From a bacterium (GTDB lineage Bacteria > 4484-113 > JAFGCY01): a DNA stretch of 40,910 nt. The position numbers and the translations under genes were made by a program. Positions 22,377-30,935 of the stretch are shown one piece after another (within the stretch, counting starts at the first letter, position 1; each line of letters starts with the position of its first letter). The stretch lies in contig JAFGCY010000003.1 in assembly GCA_016932385.1 (NCBI GenBank), positions 1 through 40,910 of the forward strand, given 5' to 3'. The notes below the pieces were generated by a model. It saw only the letters and a list, made by a program, of their open reading frames with translations, had not been told where the DNA came from and searched no databases.

Positions 22377-23520
22377 GCCCGTCGAGTCAACTCCGCCGGT
22401 CGGTATCAAGCACGAGGAGCTCGAGTTCTACGAGGAGCCGCCACGGATGAGCGCTAAGGACATGTTGGGCGTGGTTGTGGCACTCGTGCTGCTGGCCGTA
22501 ATCGGAACCACCGGTTACTACTGGCTGACACCCGGGAAAGTGCCGAGCGACCTGCTGGCGTTCACGCGAACTCCCGCAGCCGGTGCGCATGAAGCTGGGA
22601 TGGCCGCAACAACCGCGTCAGCCGCAGAACGGTTGCGTTGTGATTACTGCGGAATGTTTGCCGATGCCAGCGCCAGCTATATCCAGGCACACTGGCTTGA
22701 CGGGACAACGGGCAATTTCGACAGCTGGGATTGCCTGTTCAGTGAGATCCAGGCGGGACAGCGATTGCCGGAGCGGATCCAGGTAGTCGCCTATGCCAAA
22801 CAGCAACAAGCGCTGTCTGCCGGGGTACTGCTCGATGCGGAGGATGCATATTACCGGTATGGGACTGCACCGGTGCATGGCTCGATGCCCCCGTATGTCG
22901 CAGCGTTCGCCGATCGGGCGACCGCTGAAGCCGCCGCGGCCGAACTGGGTGGAGAACTGGTTGACTACCAAGGGTTGGCGGCCAAATGGGAGCTAACGAC
23001 AACTGCACCCGCAGCACTTGAGACACCAGAGCATGACCAGCCCGTTGAACATAATGCATTGGCTGTGCCGGAGGCGGTCAATGAAGAAACCGTAACCAAT
23101 CCAAGCGCTGGAGGGGAAGCGATGCCTATCGAGGACGAACCACTGGCCGGTCTGCATGACCACGACCAGACCTGCCCGTATTGCGGAATGCTCGCCGACA
23201 AGAGCGCCAGCCACGTGATTGCCTCCTGGTCCGATGGCGCCCACACACATCATGACAGCTGGGATTGCGCGATCTACTACGGCCAGGACGAGGATCTGTC
23301 AATGGCTAACGCGGAGGTCCTGGCTTATGGCAGCCCCCAGGACAAGCCGCGGTGGCTGGATGCCGCCGAATCCTGGTTTTTATACGACACCAAGCCGGTG
23401 ACCGGCAGCATGCCGCCCTATGTAGCGGCGTTCGATTCACGGGCCGCCGCCGAAGCGGCCCAGCCTGAGCTTGGCGGTGAAGTAACCGACTTCGCCGGGC
23501 TCCAGGCCAAATGGGATTAG
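22369..23520 (+). CDS. Membrane-anchored tandem NosL-like copper-binding protein
   Basis: This 383-residue protein has a cytoplasmic N-terminus, one transmembrane helix (about 31-53) and two periplasmic NosL-like domains. Domain A (about 90-208) starts with CDYCGM (91-96), domain B (about 265-383) with CPYCGM (269-274). Each continues with a Trp-Asp-Cys motif (FDSWDC, HDSWDC) and ends with the NosL-like segment YGTAPVHGSMPPYVAAF or YDTKPVTGSMPPYVAAF, then a helix and LGGE-type strand. A His-rich stretch (LHDHDHDQ, HTHHDSWD) surrounds domain B. NosL is a Cu(I) chaperone best known from nitrous oxide reductase assembly. No nos genes are present, so it probably serves the adjacent efflux system. 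The start overlaps the TolC gene end. Confidence 0.85.
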   Translation: MNKPVESTPPVGIKHEELEFYEEPPRMSAKDMLGVVVALVLLAVIGTTGYYWLTPGKVPSDLLAFTRTPAAGAHEAGMAATTASAAERLRCDYCGMFADASASYIQAHWLDGTTGNFDSWDCLFSEIQAGQRLPERIQVVAYAKQQQALSAGVLLDAEDAYYRYGTAPVHGSMPPYVAAFADRATAEAAAAELGGELVDYQGLAAKWELTTTAPAALETPEHDQPVEHNALAVPEAVNEETVTNPSAGGEAMPIEDEPLAGLHDHDQTCPYCGMLADKSASHVIASWSDGAHTHHDSWDCAIYYGQDEDLSMANAEVLAYGSPQDKPRWLDAAESWFLYDTKPVTGSMPPYVAAFDSRAAAEAAQPELGGEVTDFAGLQAKWD

Positions 23521-23553
23521 GAGTTTCGCTTAGCAATATCCTGGAGGATACAT

Positions 23554-24183
23554 ATGCGCTATCTGTTGACGAGTGTGCTTTGCATTGTCGTGGCGGTCGC
23601 TAGTGCCTGGGCCGCCGAGCAGGAGCCGCGTTGCGATCAGTGCGGGATGTTCATTGCCAACAGCCCGACGCACGTGACGGCGAGCATTACGAGCGGCGAC
23701 AAGGAGTACGCCCACCAGTTTGAGAGTCTCGGCTGCTATCTCAATTACCTAGCCGAGAATTACGACAAGGAAGCCGAAGTTACGGAGCTGGCGATCCTTG
23801 ATTTCAACAGCTTTGGTACCGATGTGCCGGCGGTGCTCGCTGCCAGCGATGCCAGCTATTTATACGGCACCAAACGGCTCAAGGGCAGCATGGCGCCCTT
23901 TATTGCCGCCTTCGCCGACGAGGAAGCCGCCAAGGCGGCCCAGGGCGAACTCGGTGGCGAATTGGTCGACTACGCCGGTATGCTGCAGCAGTTGAGCGAG
24001 GACAGCGGCGTGGATTGCCAGGTGAATGGCCTCTGCGCGGGATGTGCTGCGCCCCAGCCGAAGGATGCCGACGGTGACGCGACTTATATCTGCCCCTGCA
24101 CCGGTGGTTGTTGCGACAACATTTCATCTGACAAGCCCGGCGAGTGCCCGCAGTGCGGCATGCAGCTGGTGAAGAGCAGCTAG
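23554..24183 (+). CDS. Secreted NosL-HMBD copper-binding protein
   Basis: This 209-residue protein has a signal peptide (1-20, ending AWAAE) and a third NosL-like domain (about 27-150) with CDQCGM at the front, an ESLGC segment in place of the Trp-Asp-Cys site of its neighbour, and YGTKRLKGSMAPFIAAF. The C-terminus (about 160-209) is a Cys-rich heavy-metal-binding module: CQVNGLCAGCA, then TYICPCTGGCCDN and CPQCGMQL. Ribosome binding site GGAGGATAC lies before the ATG. It lies 33 bases after the tandem NosL gene and 18 bases before the CusB-like gene, so it is co-transcribed. I infer that it binds periplasmic copper or silver and passes it to the adaptor. Confidence 0.85.
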   Translation: MRYLLTSVLCIVVAVASAWAAEQEPRCDQCGMFIANSPTHVTASITSGDKEYAHQFESLGCYLNYLAENYDKEAEVTELAILDFNSFGTDVPAVLAASDASYLYGTKRLKGSMAPFIAAFADEEAAKAAQGELGGELVDYAGMLQQLSEDSGVDCQVNGLCAGCAAPQPKDADGDATYICPCTGGCCDNISSDKPGECPQCGMQLVKSS

Positions 24184-24201
24184 GGCTGCCAAGGAGCGAA
24201 G

Positions 24202-25653
24202 ATGCGAGTTTCACCCGGCGTCATGACGTTTCTGGTTGGACTGGTGGTTTTGGCCGTGGCCGGCGTGCTCTATCAGCAAGCGCTGATCGCCAATGGGCAG
24301 GCCAGCCCGGGCAAATCCACCGCACCGGTCGCCGCGGGCAATGTGAAGTACATGTGCCCGATGCGTTGCGTCGAAATGGATGAACCCGGCCAGTGCCCGG
24401 TCTGCGGCATGGACATGACGCCGGTGGAACTCGCGGCTCCAGCCGGACTAGAGCTTACCGAGCTGTATACCTGCCCAATGCACCCGCAGATTGAGCAGGA
24501 TCACCCGGGCACCTGCCCGATCTGCGGCATGGAACTGGTGCCGAAGGCGGATGACGCCGGCGCGGTGGACCCGGCGACGCAGGAGAGCGTTGCCGCCGTC
24601 AAACTCAGCCCGTTGCAGGCCGTGCTGGCCGATGTCCAGGCTGTCCATCCCAGCTATGAACAGCTGGCGGTCGAGATCAAGGCCATCGGCGAAGTGCGCC
24701 TGCCGGAAAACCAGGTCAACTCGCTGGTCAGCTGGCAGGCCGGCCGGATCGACAACCTGGTGCTGCGCGACACGGGTGGCACGGTCGCCCAGGGCGACCA
24801 CATCCTGGATATTTACTCCGCGGAACTGGTCCAGGCCCAGGATGAATATCTGCTGGCGCTGAGCGCCGCGCAGAACCTGGGCGACAGCGCTTACGCCAGC
24901 ATCGCCGAGAGCTCCCAGAAGCTGCTGGAGGCCGCGCGCAGCAAGCTGCTCAGGCTGGGGCTGACCGCCAAGCAGCTGACCGACTTGGAGACCGCCCGGG
25001 TGATCAGCGAGCACGTGCCGATCTATGCCGGCCATGGCGGTATCGTTATGGAAAAACACGTCAATGAGGGCGAGTATGTCAAGGAGGGCGCGCGCCTGTT
25101 CGAGGTCGCGAGCCTGGATAACGTCTGGGTGGAGCTGGCGGTGTTCGAAGCGGACATGGCCCAGTTGCAACTCGGCGATCGTGTTGTGCTGCTGTGCCCC
25201 ATCCATCCCGGCATGACCTTCCACGGCACGATCGATCTGATCGAGCCGCTCTTGACCGTGTCGACGCGGACGCACCGCGTGCGCGTCAATGTGGCCAACC
25301 GCGACCTGATCCTCCGGCCGGGCATGATCGTCGATGCGCAACTGACCGTGGATTATGGCGAGATGCTGTTGCTGCCGCGCAATGCGATCCTGCATACCGG
25401 TGACGGCGATCTGGTTTACGTCCTGGCCGGTGAAAACCTGTGGGAGCCCCGCGCGGTCGTGATCGGCAATGACTTCGGCGATCGCGTGGAAATCCGCAGC
25501 GGTCTATCCGCCACGGAGGCCGTGGCCGGTACGGCCGTGTTCCTGATCGACAGCGAGGCTCAACTCAAGGGGGTGCCGCGTCCCGTCGATGAACCAGTGG
25601 CCGCGGAGCAGCCGCAGACGGAGGATGGTACCCATGCCGGACATGGCCACTGA
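24202..25653 (+). CDS. cusB: CusB-like RND periplasmic adaptor with two heavy-metal-binding modules
   Basis: This 483-residue membrane fusion protein joins the RND pump to TolC. A membrane anchor (about 8-30) precedes two HMBD modules: CPMRCVEMDEPGQCPVCGM (52-70) and CPMHPQIEQDHPGTCPICGM (91-110), which in CusB-type adaptors bind Cu(I)/Ag(I) and load the pump. The adaptor core follows: a lipoyl hairpin near EVRLPENQVNSLVSWQ, barrel strands (WVELAVFEADMAQLQLGD), and a C-terminal membrane-proximal domain, with a His-rich end THAGHGH. The gene overlaps the start of the pump gene by 20 bases. Symbol by family and context; silver-type SilB is equally possible. Confidence 0.9.
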   Translation: MRVSPGVMTFLVGLVVLAVAGVLYQQALIANGQASPGKSTAPVAAGNVKYMCPMRCVEMDEPGQCPVCGMDMTPVELAAPAGLELTELYTCPMHPQIEQDHPGTCPICGMELVPKADDAGAVDPATQESVAAVKLSPLQAVLADVQAVHPSYEQLAVEIKAIGEVRLPENQVNSLVSWQAGRIDNLVLRDTGGTVAQGDHILDIYSAELVQAQDEYLLALSAAQNLGDSAYASIAESSQKLLEAARSKLLRLGLTAKQLTDLETARVISEHVPIYAGHGGIVMEKHVNEGEYVKEGARLFEVASLDNVWVELAVFEADMAQLQLGDRVVLLCPIHPGMTFHGTIDLIEPLLTVSTRTHRVRVNVANRDLILRPGMIVDAQLTVDYGEMLLLPRNAILHTGDGDLVYVLAGENLWEPRAVVIGNDFGDRVEIRSGLSATEAVAGTAVFLIDSEAQLKGVPRPVDEPVAAEQPQTEDGTHAGHGH

Positions 25654-28600
25654 ACAACCGGTGCCCGATCCGCACCTGGCGGAGGTCGAGCGCGAGATCC
25701 TCGTCCCGCGCGGCTTTTTCGCCAGCCTGATCGGCTACTGCGTGGACAATCCGTTCATCGTGGTCCTGTCCGTGGCGCTGGTGGCCCTGCTGGGTTATGT
25801 GGCACTGACCAGCCTCAAGCTTGATGCGATCCCCGACTTGTCCGACAACCAGGTAATCGTTCTGGCGGAGTGGCCCGGGCGCGGCCCGCGCGTGTTGGAC
25901 GACCAGGTGGCCTATCCCCTGAGCACGGCCTTGGCCGCCCTGCCGCACGTCAAGGATGTGCGGACGCAGGCTGCGTTCGGCTTCTGCATGGTTTACGTAA
26001 TCTTCGACGACGGCGTGGACATTTACTGGGCGCGCACGCGGGTGAGTGAGCGCCTGGCCAGCGCCGGCAACCTGCTGCCGCCCGACGTCTCGCCGCGACT
26101 CGGCCCGGAAGGCACAGGTGTCGGTCATGTCTACTGGTACCTGTTGAAAAACGACGACGACCCAGCCACGCCCAGTTATGACTTAAGCGAGCTGCGCAGC
26201 CTGCATGACTGGTACGTGCGCTACCAGTTGGCGACCGTGCCCGGCGTGGCGGAGGTTGCCACCGGCGGCGGCTACACCAAGGAGTACCACGTCGACCTGG
26301 ATCCCGCTGAGTTGCGCCGTTACGGGCTGACCGCGGCACAGGTGAAGCTGGCAATCCGCGCAAGCAATGCCGACGTTGGCGGGCGGATCGTCGAGCAGAG
26401 CGACATCGAGTTCTTCGTGCGCAGCGAAGGTTATCTCGGCAAGCGGCCCGGCGAGGACGCGCCACTCACCGCCGAAGCCGGCCTGGCCCAGGAGCGGCTG
26501 ACGACCCAGCGTGTGTTGCAGGACCTGCGCGATGTGATCATCGCGCACAGCCAGGAAGGTGTGCCGATCAGCGTGAGTAATGTGGCGACTGTGCAGCTGG
26601 GTAGCAGCGTACGCCGCGGCATGATCGAGCATAACGGCGCGGGGGAGTGCGTCGCGGGTATCGTGGTGATGCAGTACGGCGAGAACGCCAAGAGCGTGAT
26701 CGATGCCGCCAAGGCCAAACTGGCCGACGTCCAGCGCGGGCTGCCGGCGGGCGTGGTGATCGAGACGGCCCACGACCGCAGCTGGCTGATCGAGCGCAGC
26801 GTGGAAACGCTGACGCATGCCTTGAAGGAAGAGGCGGTCGTTGTCGTCGTCGTAATCCTGTTGTTCCTGCTGAGCCTGCGGCCGAGCCTGGTGGTGATCA
26901 TCACGCTGCCGATCGCGGTCCTGATTGGGTTCATCGGCATGCGCGGGTTCAACATCACCAGCAACATCATGAGCCTGGGCGGGATCGCGATCGCCATCGG
27001 CGTGATCGTCGATGACGGGATCGTGATGGTCGAGAACGCGCACCGGCACTTGGCGAATCTGTGGGAGCGCTGCCGGTGGGCCGGACGCCGGCCGAGTGGG
27101 GCGGAGATCTCGCTGACCGTCAAACGGGCGGCCCAGCAGGTCGGTAAACCGGTGTTCTTCACCACGCTGATCATCCTGACCAGCTTCGCGCCCGTGTTCT
27201 TCCTGACCGGCCAGGAAGGCAAGCTGTTCACGCCGTTGGCCTTCACCAAGAGCTTCGTGATGCTGGCCAGCGCGATGATGGCGGTGACGCTGGTGCCCGT
27301 CCTGATGAAGCTCTTGATGCGGACGCGGATGGCGCCGGAGGAGAAGAATCCGCTGGCGCGCTTCTTCAACCTACTCTACCAGCCGGTACTGAAATGGGCC
27401 CTGCAGTTGCGTTGGTTGACGGTGCTGCTGGCGATCGCGACGCTGTTGGTGACTTGGCCGGTTTACAAGAGCCTGGGTCGCGAATTCATGCCCAACCTCA
27501 ACGAGGGCGAGCTGGTCTACATGCCGACGACGCTCCCCAACGTGACGGTGACCGAGGCCAAACGGTTGCTGCAATTGACCGACAAGCTCATGTACGACCA
27601 CCCCTTGGTGGCCAATGTCGTGGGTAAGGTCGGCCGCGCGGACACGGCAACGGATCCCGCGCCGGTCAGCATGATTGAGACCTTCGTGCAGTTCCTGGAG
27701 CTCAGCGATGTGCGTGAGCTGCCGGAGTGGAACGAGGACTACTGGCACCAGGCGTTATGGGTTAAGAGTAAAAGCAAGTTGTATTCCGGCAAGTACGGTG
27801 ACTGGCGCGAAATCGACGCGAAGTACCGCGAATACACCATCGGCGATATCCGTAACGACCTCGATGCGGCGATCAAGGTGCCGGGGCTGACCAACGGCTG
27901 GACGATGCCGATTATCAACCGGATCCAGATGCTGGCCACCGGTGTGCGTACGGATATCGGCATCAAGATCTACGGCGAAGACTACGACACGCTGGGGCGG
28001 CTGGCGATCGAAGCCAGCGAGATCGCCGGCACCGTCGACGGGATCAAGGACCAGTTCGCCGAGCGGCTGAGCGGCGGGCGTTATCTCGACATCAAGGTCG
28101 ACCGCGAGGCCTGCCGGCGCTACGGGCTGAATATCGGCGCTGTCCAGGACACGATCGAACTGGCGATTGGTGGGATTCCCGCCACGCTGACCGTCGAAGG
28201 GCGCGAGCGCTACCGTGTGCAGCTGCGCTATGGAGCCGATTACCGCGACACGCCCGCGGCGATCGGCGAAGTGTTGATCGATACGCCGCATCAAGGGCCA
28301 ATCCCCTTGAAACAGGTCGCGACGATGGAGTATACAAGCGGACCGTCGATGGTCGCCGCCGAGAACGGCCTGCTCCGAAGCATCGTGTTCGCCAACATTC
28401 GCGACCGCGATATCGGCAGCACGGTGGATGACCTGGAAGCGGCGCTGGACGCGGGCCTCGACCTGCCGCCGGGCTATTACTTCCGGATCGCCGGTCAGTG
28501 GGAGAACATCCAGCGCGCACGGGCGCGGTTGCTGCTGTTGATCCCGGTGGCGCTGTTGATCATCTTCGTGTTCCTTTACCTGACCTTCAACGACCTGACC

Positions 28601-29056
28601 GACGCGGTCCTCGTGTTCATCAGCCTGCCCTTCGCCTTCAGCGGCGGTATCTGGTATCTCGGCCACCTGCATTTCAATGTCAGCGTGGCGGTCTGGGTGG
28701 GCTTCATCGCTCTGTTCGGCATGGCGGTCAATACCGGCGTGCTGATGATCGTCTACCTGCAGGAAGCATTGGAGAGGCGCCTCACTAAGGGCTGGCTCAA
28801 GCCCGGCGATATCTACAGCGCCGTGCTGGAGGGCGCGGGCAAGCGCCTCAGGCCCAAGCTGATGACCGTGGCGACGAGCCTGGTCGGCCTGCTACCGCTG
28901 ATGTGGGCGACGGGCATCGGCGCCGACGTGATGAAGCCGATCGCCGCGCCGCTGATCGGCGGCCTGGTCAGCTCGACGATCATGGTGCTGTTCGTGATTC
29001 CGGTGCTGTTCTTCTGGGTGCGCAGCTGGCAGCACCGGCGCGATGTGCGCGGCTAG
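25634..29056 (+). CDS. cusA: CusA-like heavy-metal efflux RND transporter
   Basis: This 1140-residue proton-driven heavy-metal RND pump (HME family) exports Cu(I)/Ag(I). It shows LDAIPDLSDNQVIV near the first helix, TM4 with VDDGIVMVENAHRHL (proton-relay Asp and Glu), and a periplasmic Met triad. The three Met map to 630 (LVYMPTT), 680 (PVSMIET) and 766 (RIQMLAT), matching Met573, Met623 and Met672 of E. coli CusA by flanking sequence. The gap between the last two is 86 residues instead of 49, so this pump carries an insertion near the binding cleft (ELPEWNEDYWHQALW). I start at ATG 25634 with GGAGG 9 bases upstream; other ATGs (25625, 25643) have poor spacing. It ends the operon. Confidence 0.93.
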   Translation: MPDMATEQPVPDPHLAEVEREILVPRGFFASLIGYCVDNPFIVVLSVALVALLGYVALTSLKLDAIPDLSDNQVIVLAEWPGRGPRVLDDQVAYPLSTALAALPHVKDVRTQAAFGFCMVYVIFDDGVDIYWARTRVSERLASAGNLLPPDVSPRLGPEGTGVGHVYWYLLKNDDDPATPSYDLSELRSLHDWYVRYQLATVPGVAEVATGGGYTKEYHVDLDPAELRRYGLTAAQVKLAIRASNADVGGRIVEQSDIEFFVRSEGYLGKRPGEDAPLTAEAGLAQERLTTQRVLQDLRDVIIAHSQEGVPISVSNVATVQLGSSVRRGMIEHNGAGECVAGIVVMQYGENAKSVIDAAKAKLADVQRGLPAGVVIETAHDRSWLIERSVETLTHALKEEAVVVVVVILLFLLSLRPSLVVIITLPIAVLIGFIGMRGFNITSNIMSLGGIAIAIGVIVDDGIVMVENAHRHLANLWERCRWAGRRPSGAEISLTVKRAAQQVGKPVFFTTLIILTSFAPVFFLTGQEGKLFTPLAFTKSFVMLASAMMAVTLVPVLMKLLMRTRMAPEEKNPLARFFNLLYQPVLKWALQLRWLTVLLAIATLLVTWPVYKSLGREFMPNLNEGELVYMPTTLPNVTVTEAKRLLQLTDKLMYDHPLVANVVGKVGRADTATDPAPVSMIETFVQFLELSDVRELPEWNEDYWHQALWVKSKSKLYSGKYGDWREIDAKYREYTIGDIRNDLDAAIKVPGLTNGWTMPIINRIQMLATGVRTDIGIKIYGEDYDTLGRLAIEASEIAGTVDGIKDQFAERLSGGRYLDIKVDREACRRYGLNIGAVQDTIELAIGGIPATLTVEGRERYRVQLRYGADYRDTPAAIGEVLIDTPHQGPIPLKQVATMEYTSGPSMVAAENGLLRSIVFANIRDRDIGSTVDDLEAALDAGLDLPPGYYFRIAGQWENIQRARARLLLLIPVALLIIFVFLYLTFNDLTDAVLVFISLPFAFSGGIWYLGHLHFNVSVAVWVGFIALFGMAVNTGVLMIVYLQEALERRLTKGWLKPGDIYSAVLEGAGKRLRPKLMTVATSLVGLLPLMWATGIGADVMKPIAAPLIGGLVSSTIMVLFVIPVLFFWVRSWQHRRDVRG

Positions 29057-29142
29057 TACTTGAGCGATCTCAGCGGATAAAATACCTGGCGGACCGGGCG
29101 TAGTGCGCCGCACATCCGCCGGGCTGTCATTGGGAGGCTTAG

Positions 29143-29568
29143 ATGGACGAAGCGACGTTACGCTGGGTAGTGATCGCCGTGTTGGCCTTTCACGGCGTGG
29201 GCCAATTGATGGGAGTTATACCCGCGCTGGGATTGCTGGGCGCGGGAGCGGAAGGCGGCCCGGCCTGGCGCCGTAACTGGCATGCGCGCTCCTGGTTACT
29301 CGGTCGCGTGCTGAGTGCCCGGGTCAGCCGGGCGATCTGCGCCGTATTGTGGCTGGCAGCCTTCGCCGGGTTTACGGGAGCAATCCTGGGGTTGGCGGGT
29401 TGGCTGGCCCCGATCGAGGGTTGGCGCGCCCTGGCGACCGGCGCGGCGGCGGCCTCACTCCTGGCGCTGCTGCTCTTCTGGAATTCGCTGATTTTATTGG
29501 TTCCGCACAAAGTCGGCAATGTTGTTGTCAACCTCGCCGTTGTAGGCTATCTGGCCCTTATTGAGTAA
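29143..29568 (+). CDS. Small membrane protein with about four helices, function unknown
   Basis: This 141-residue hydrophobic protein has four predicted transmembrane helices (about 6-28, 60-82, 92-114, 120-140), with a basic loop (PAWRRNWHARSW) after the first. GGGAGG lies 6 bases before the ATG. It is 87 bases after the pump gene and could be a tail of the efflux operon or independent; a weak GC-rich stem-loop (29088-29120) lies between. I do not recognise the family. Its motif LVPHKVGNVVVN might help a search. Confidence 0.6.
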   Translation: MDEATLRWVVIAVLAFHGVGQLMGVIPALGLLGAGAEGGPAWRRNWHARSWLLGRVLSARVSRAICAVLWLAAFAGFTGAILGLAGWLAPIEGWRALATGAAAASLLALLLFWNSLILLVPHKVGNVVVNLAVVGYLALIE

Positions 29569-29604
29569 GCCGGCAGGATGCGCTGGCTTTGGTTGCCGTA
29601 GTAG

Positions 29605-29847
29605 TCACATTTTTCGCTTCAACGCCCCGCGCTCGGTCTCGATCCGCGCAGGGTCGACGGACATGACCCACAGTCCGAACTGCTCGCCCTTGGTGCTGGC
29701 CAAGGCAATTTGAGTGCCGCCGGGCGACCAGTCCGCGTCGCCGCGCTGTTCCAGCGCTGTATACAGCAAGATCGGCTCGGTTTGGGCCTGTGCCGCAATC
29801 GCGAGCAGCGAGCAAACGAGTATCAGAAACAGGGTCAGGTATCGCAT
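29605..29847 (-). CDS. Short secreted protein with one PD40/TolB-like repeat
   Basis: This 80-residue protein has a signal peptide (1-22, ending AAQAQ) and a single beta-propeller-type repeat, DADWSPGGTQIALAS, followed by GLWVMSVDPARIE, which resembles one blade of TolB or DPP-IV propellers. A full propeller needs six or more blades, so this is either a remnant or a single-blade protein. The ATG at 29847 starts the signal peptide; a longer frame from 29880 adds basic residues. I cannot tell whether it is expressed. Confidence 0.5.
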   Translation of the reverse strand: MRYLTLFLILVCSLLAIAAQAQTEPILLYTALEQRGDADWSPGGTQIALASTKGEQFGLWVMSVDPARIETERGALKRKM

Positions 29848-29919
29848 AAAACCGCTCCGCCTGACTCTAGTGTATGGCATGCTTCGCCGGCTGTCGCGTC
29901 GCTTGGCCCGCCGGTGCTG

Positions 29920-30864
29920 TTATTGCGTTGGCGCGTCGGGTTGTCTGCTCGCGGCGGACTTGACCCAGGACTCGGCCTCGACGAACAGGCGCTTCACGGC
30001 AGGCTGCGCGGCTTTGATCGATCGGTCCAGCCGCGCGATGGCCTGCTCAATCTCGACGGTTGTGGCTTCATCGACGAATTCCACGCTGAGGTTGACCAGG
30101 ATGTACTGCGGTCCCATGTGCATGGTCAGTACTTCGTTGACCTTGAGAATTTCCGGATAGGACTGGGCCAGCTGCCGGATGTCGGTAACGACCTGGGGAT
30201 TGGCGCTCTCGCCGATCAGCAGGCCTTTGGTTTCGTAAGCCAATAGCAGCGCCGTACAACCAAGAATCAAGCCGATTACGATTGAGGCGAGGGCGTCATA
30301 GCTGTGGTTGTGCGTCAAGGTGGTCAACCACACGCCGGCGAACGCCACGACGATCCCCAGCATGGCGGCTGTGTCTTCAAAGAGCACGACGAACATTGAA
30401 GGATCCTTGCCGCGCCGGATGGCTTCCCAGTAGCCGCGTTTGCCTTTGGCCTGCTTGAACTCGCGCAGGGCGACGAACCATGCCATGAACTCGAAGCAAA
30501 AGGCGATGCCCAGTACGATGTAATTAAGTAGCGGCGCAGACAATTGCACCTGCGATCCAAGGTGCTGGATACCCTCATACAGCGAAACCCCGGCTCCCAC
30601 GGCGAAGATCAGGATCGCGACGACAAAGCTCCAGAAATAGACTTCCTTGCCGTAACCGAAGGGGAAATCCTGATCCGGTGGTTTGGCGGCTCGCCTGAGG
30701 CCGTACAGCAGCAGGACCTGGTTGCCGGTGTCGACCAGGGAATGGATGCCTTCGGAGAGCATCGCCGAACTGCCGGTGACAGCCGCCGCGACGAATTTCG
30801 TCGCAGCAATCAGCGTATTCCCGGCCAGGGCGGCGTAGATTACCTTTTTTGACGAGTGACTCAT
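29920..30864 (-). CDS. Cation diffusion facilitator (CDF) metal transporter
   Basis: This 314-residue CDF exporter uses proton exchange to expel Zn(II), Fe(II) or related divalent ions. It has the helix-2 metal motif EGIHSLVDTGNQ (His41, Asp45), FPFGYGKEVYFWSF typical of the family, and helix 5 with LFEDTAAMLGIV, where Glu-Asp replaces the usual His-xxx-Asp. That pattern recalls the ZnT9-like subgroup. The C-terminal cytoplasmic domain (about 225-300, VNEVLTMHMGPQYILVNLSVEF) is complete. It is near the copper efflux operon but on the opposite strand, so a joint metal-resistance island is possible. An upstream palindrome (30895-30912) may control it. The substrate is uncertain. Confidence 0.9.
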   Translation of the reverse strand: MSHSSKKVIYAALAGNTLIAATKFVAAAVTGSSAMLSEGIHSLVDTGNQVLLLYGLRRAAKPPDQDFPFGYGKEVYFWSFVVAILIFAVGAGVSLYEGIQHLGSQVQLSAPLLNYIVLGIAFCFEFMAWFVALREFKQAKGKRGYWEAIRRGKDPSMFVVLFEDTAAMLGIVVAFAGVWLTTLTHNHSYDALASIVIGLILGCTALLLAYETKGLLIGESANPQVVTDIRQLAQSYPEILKVNEVLTMHMGPQYILVNLSVEFVDEATTVEIEQAIARLDRSIKAAQPAVKRLFVEAESWVKSAASRQPDAPTQ

Positions 30865-30894
30865 AACTTGGTGGTTCGACTGCTGATTGTGCTT

Positions 30895-30912
30895 AGACGG
30901 ATTGTACCGTCT
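30895..30912 (-). promoter_or_regulatory. Palindrome enclosing a -10-like box upstream of the CDF gene
   Basis: AGACGG (30895-30900), ATTGTA, CCGTCT (30907-30912) is a 6-bp-arm inverted repeat. On the minus strand its centre reads TACAAT, a good -10 element, about 30 bases before the CDF start codon. No good -35 is visible. A repressor bound here would cover the promoter. Confidence 0.35.
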
Positions 30913-30935
30913 GCTTCCGAACCGGGCAGGTTGGC

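Noticed and set aside
24448-25395. A 315-codon minus-strand frame inside the CusB-like gene
   Set aside because: Antisense of a conserved gene, no Shine-Dalgarno and a His/Gln/Arg-biased product typical of shadows.
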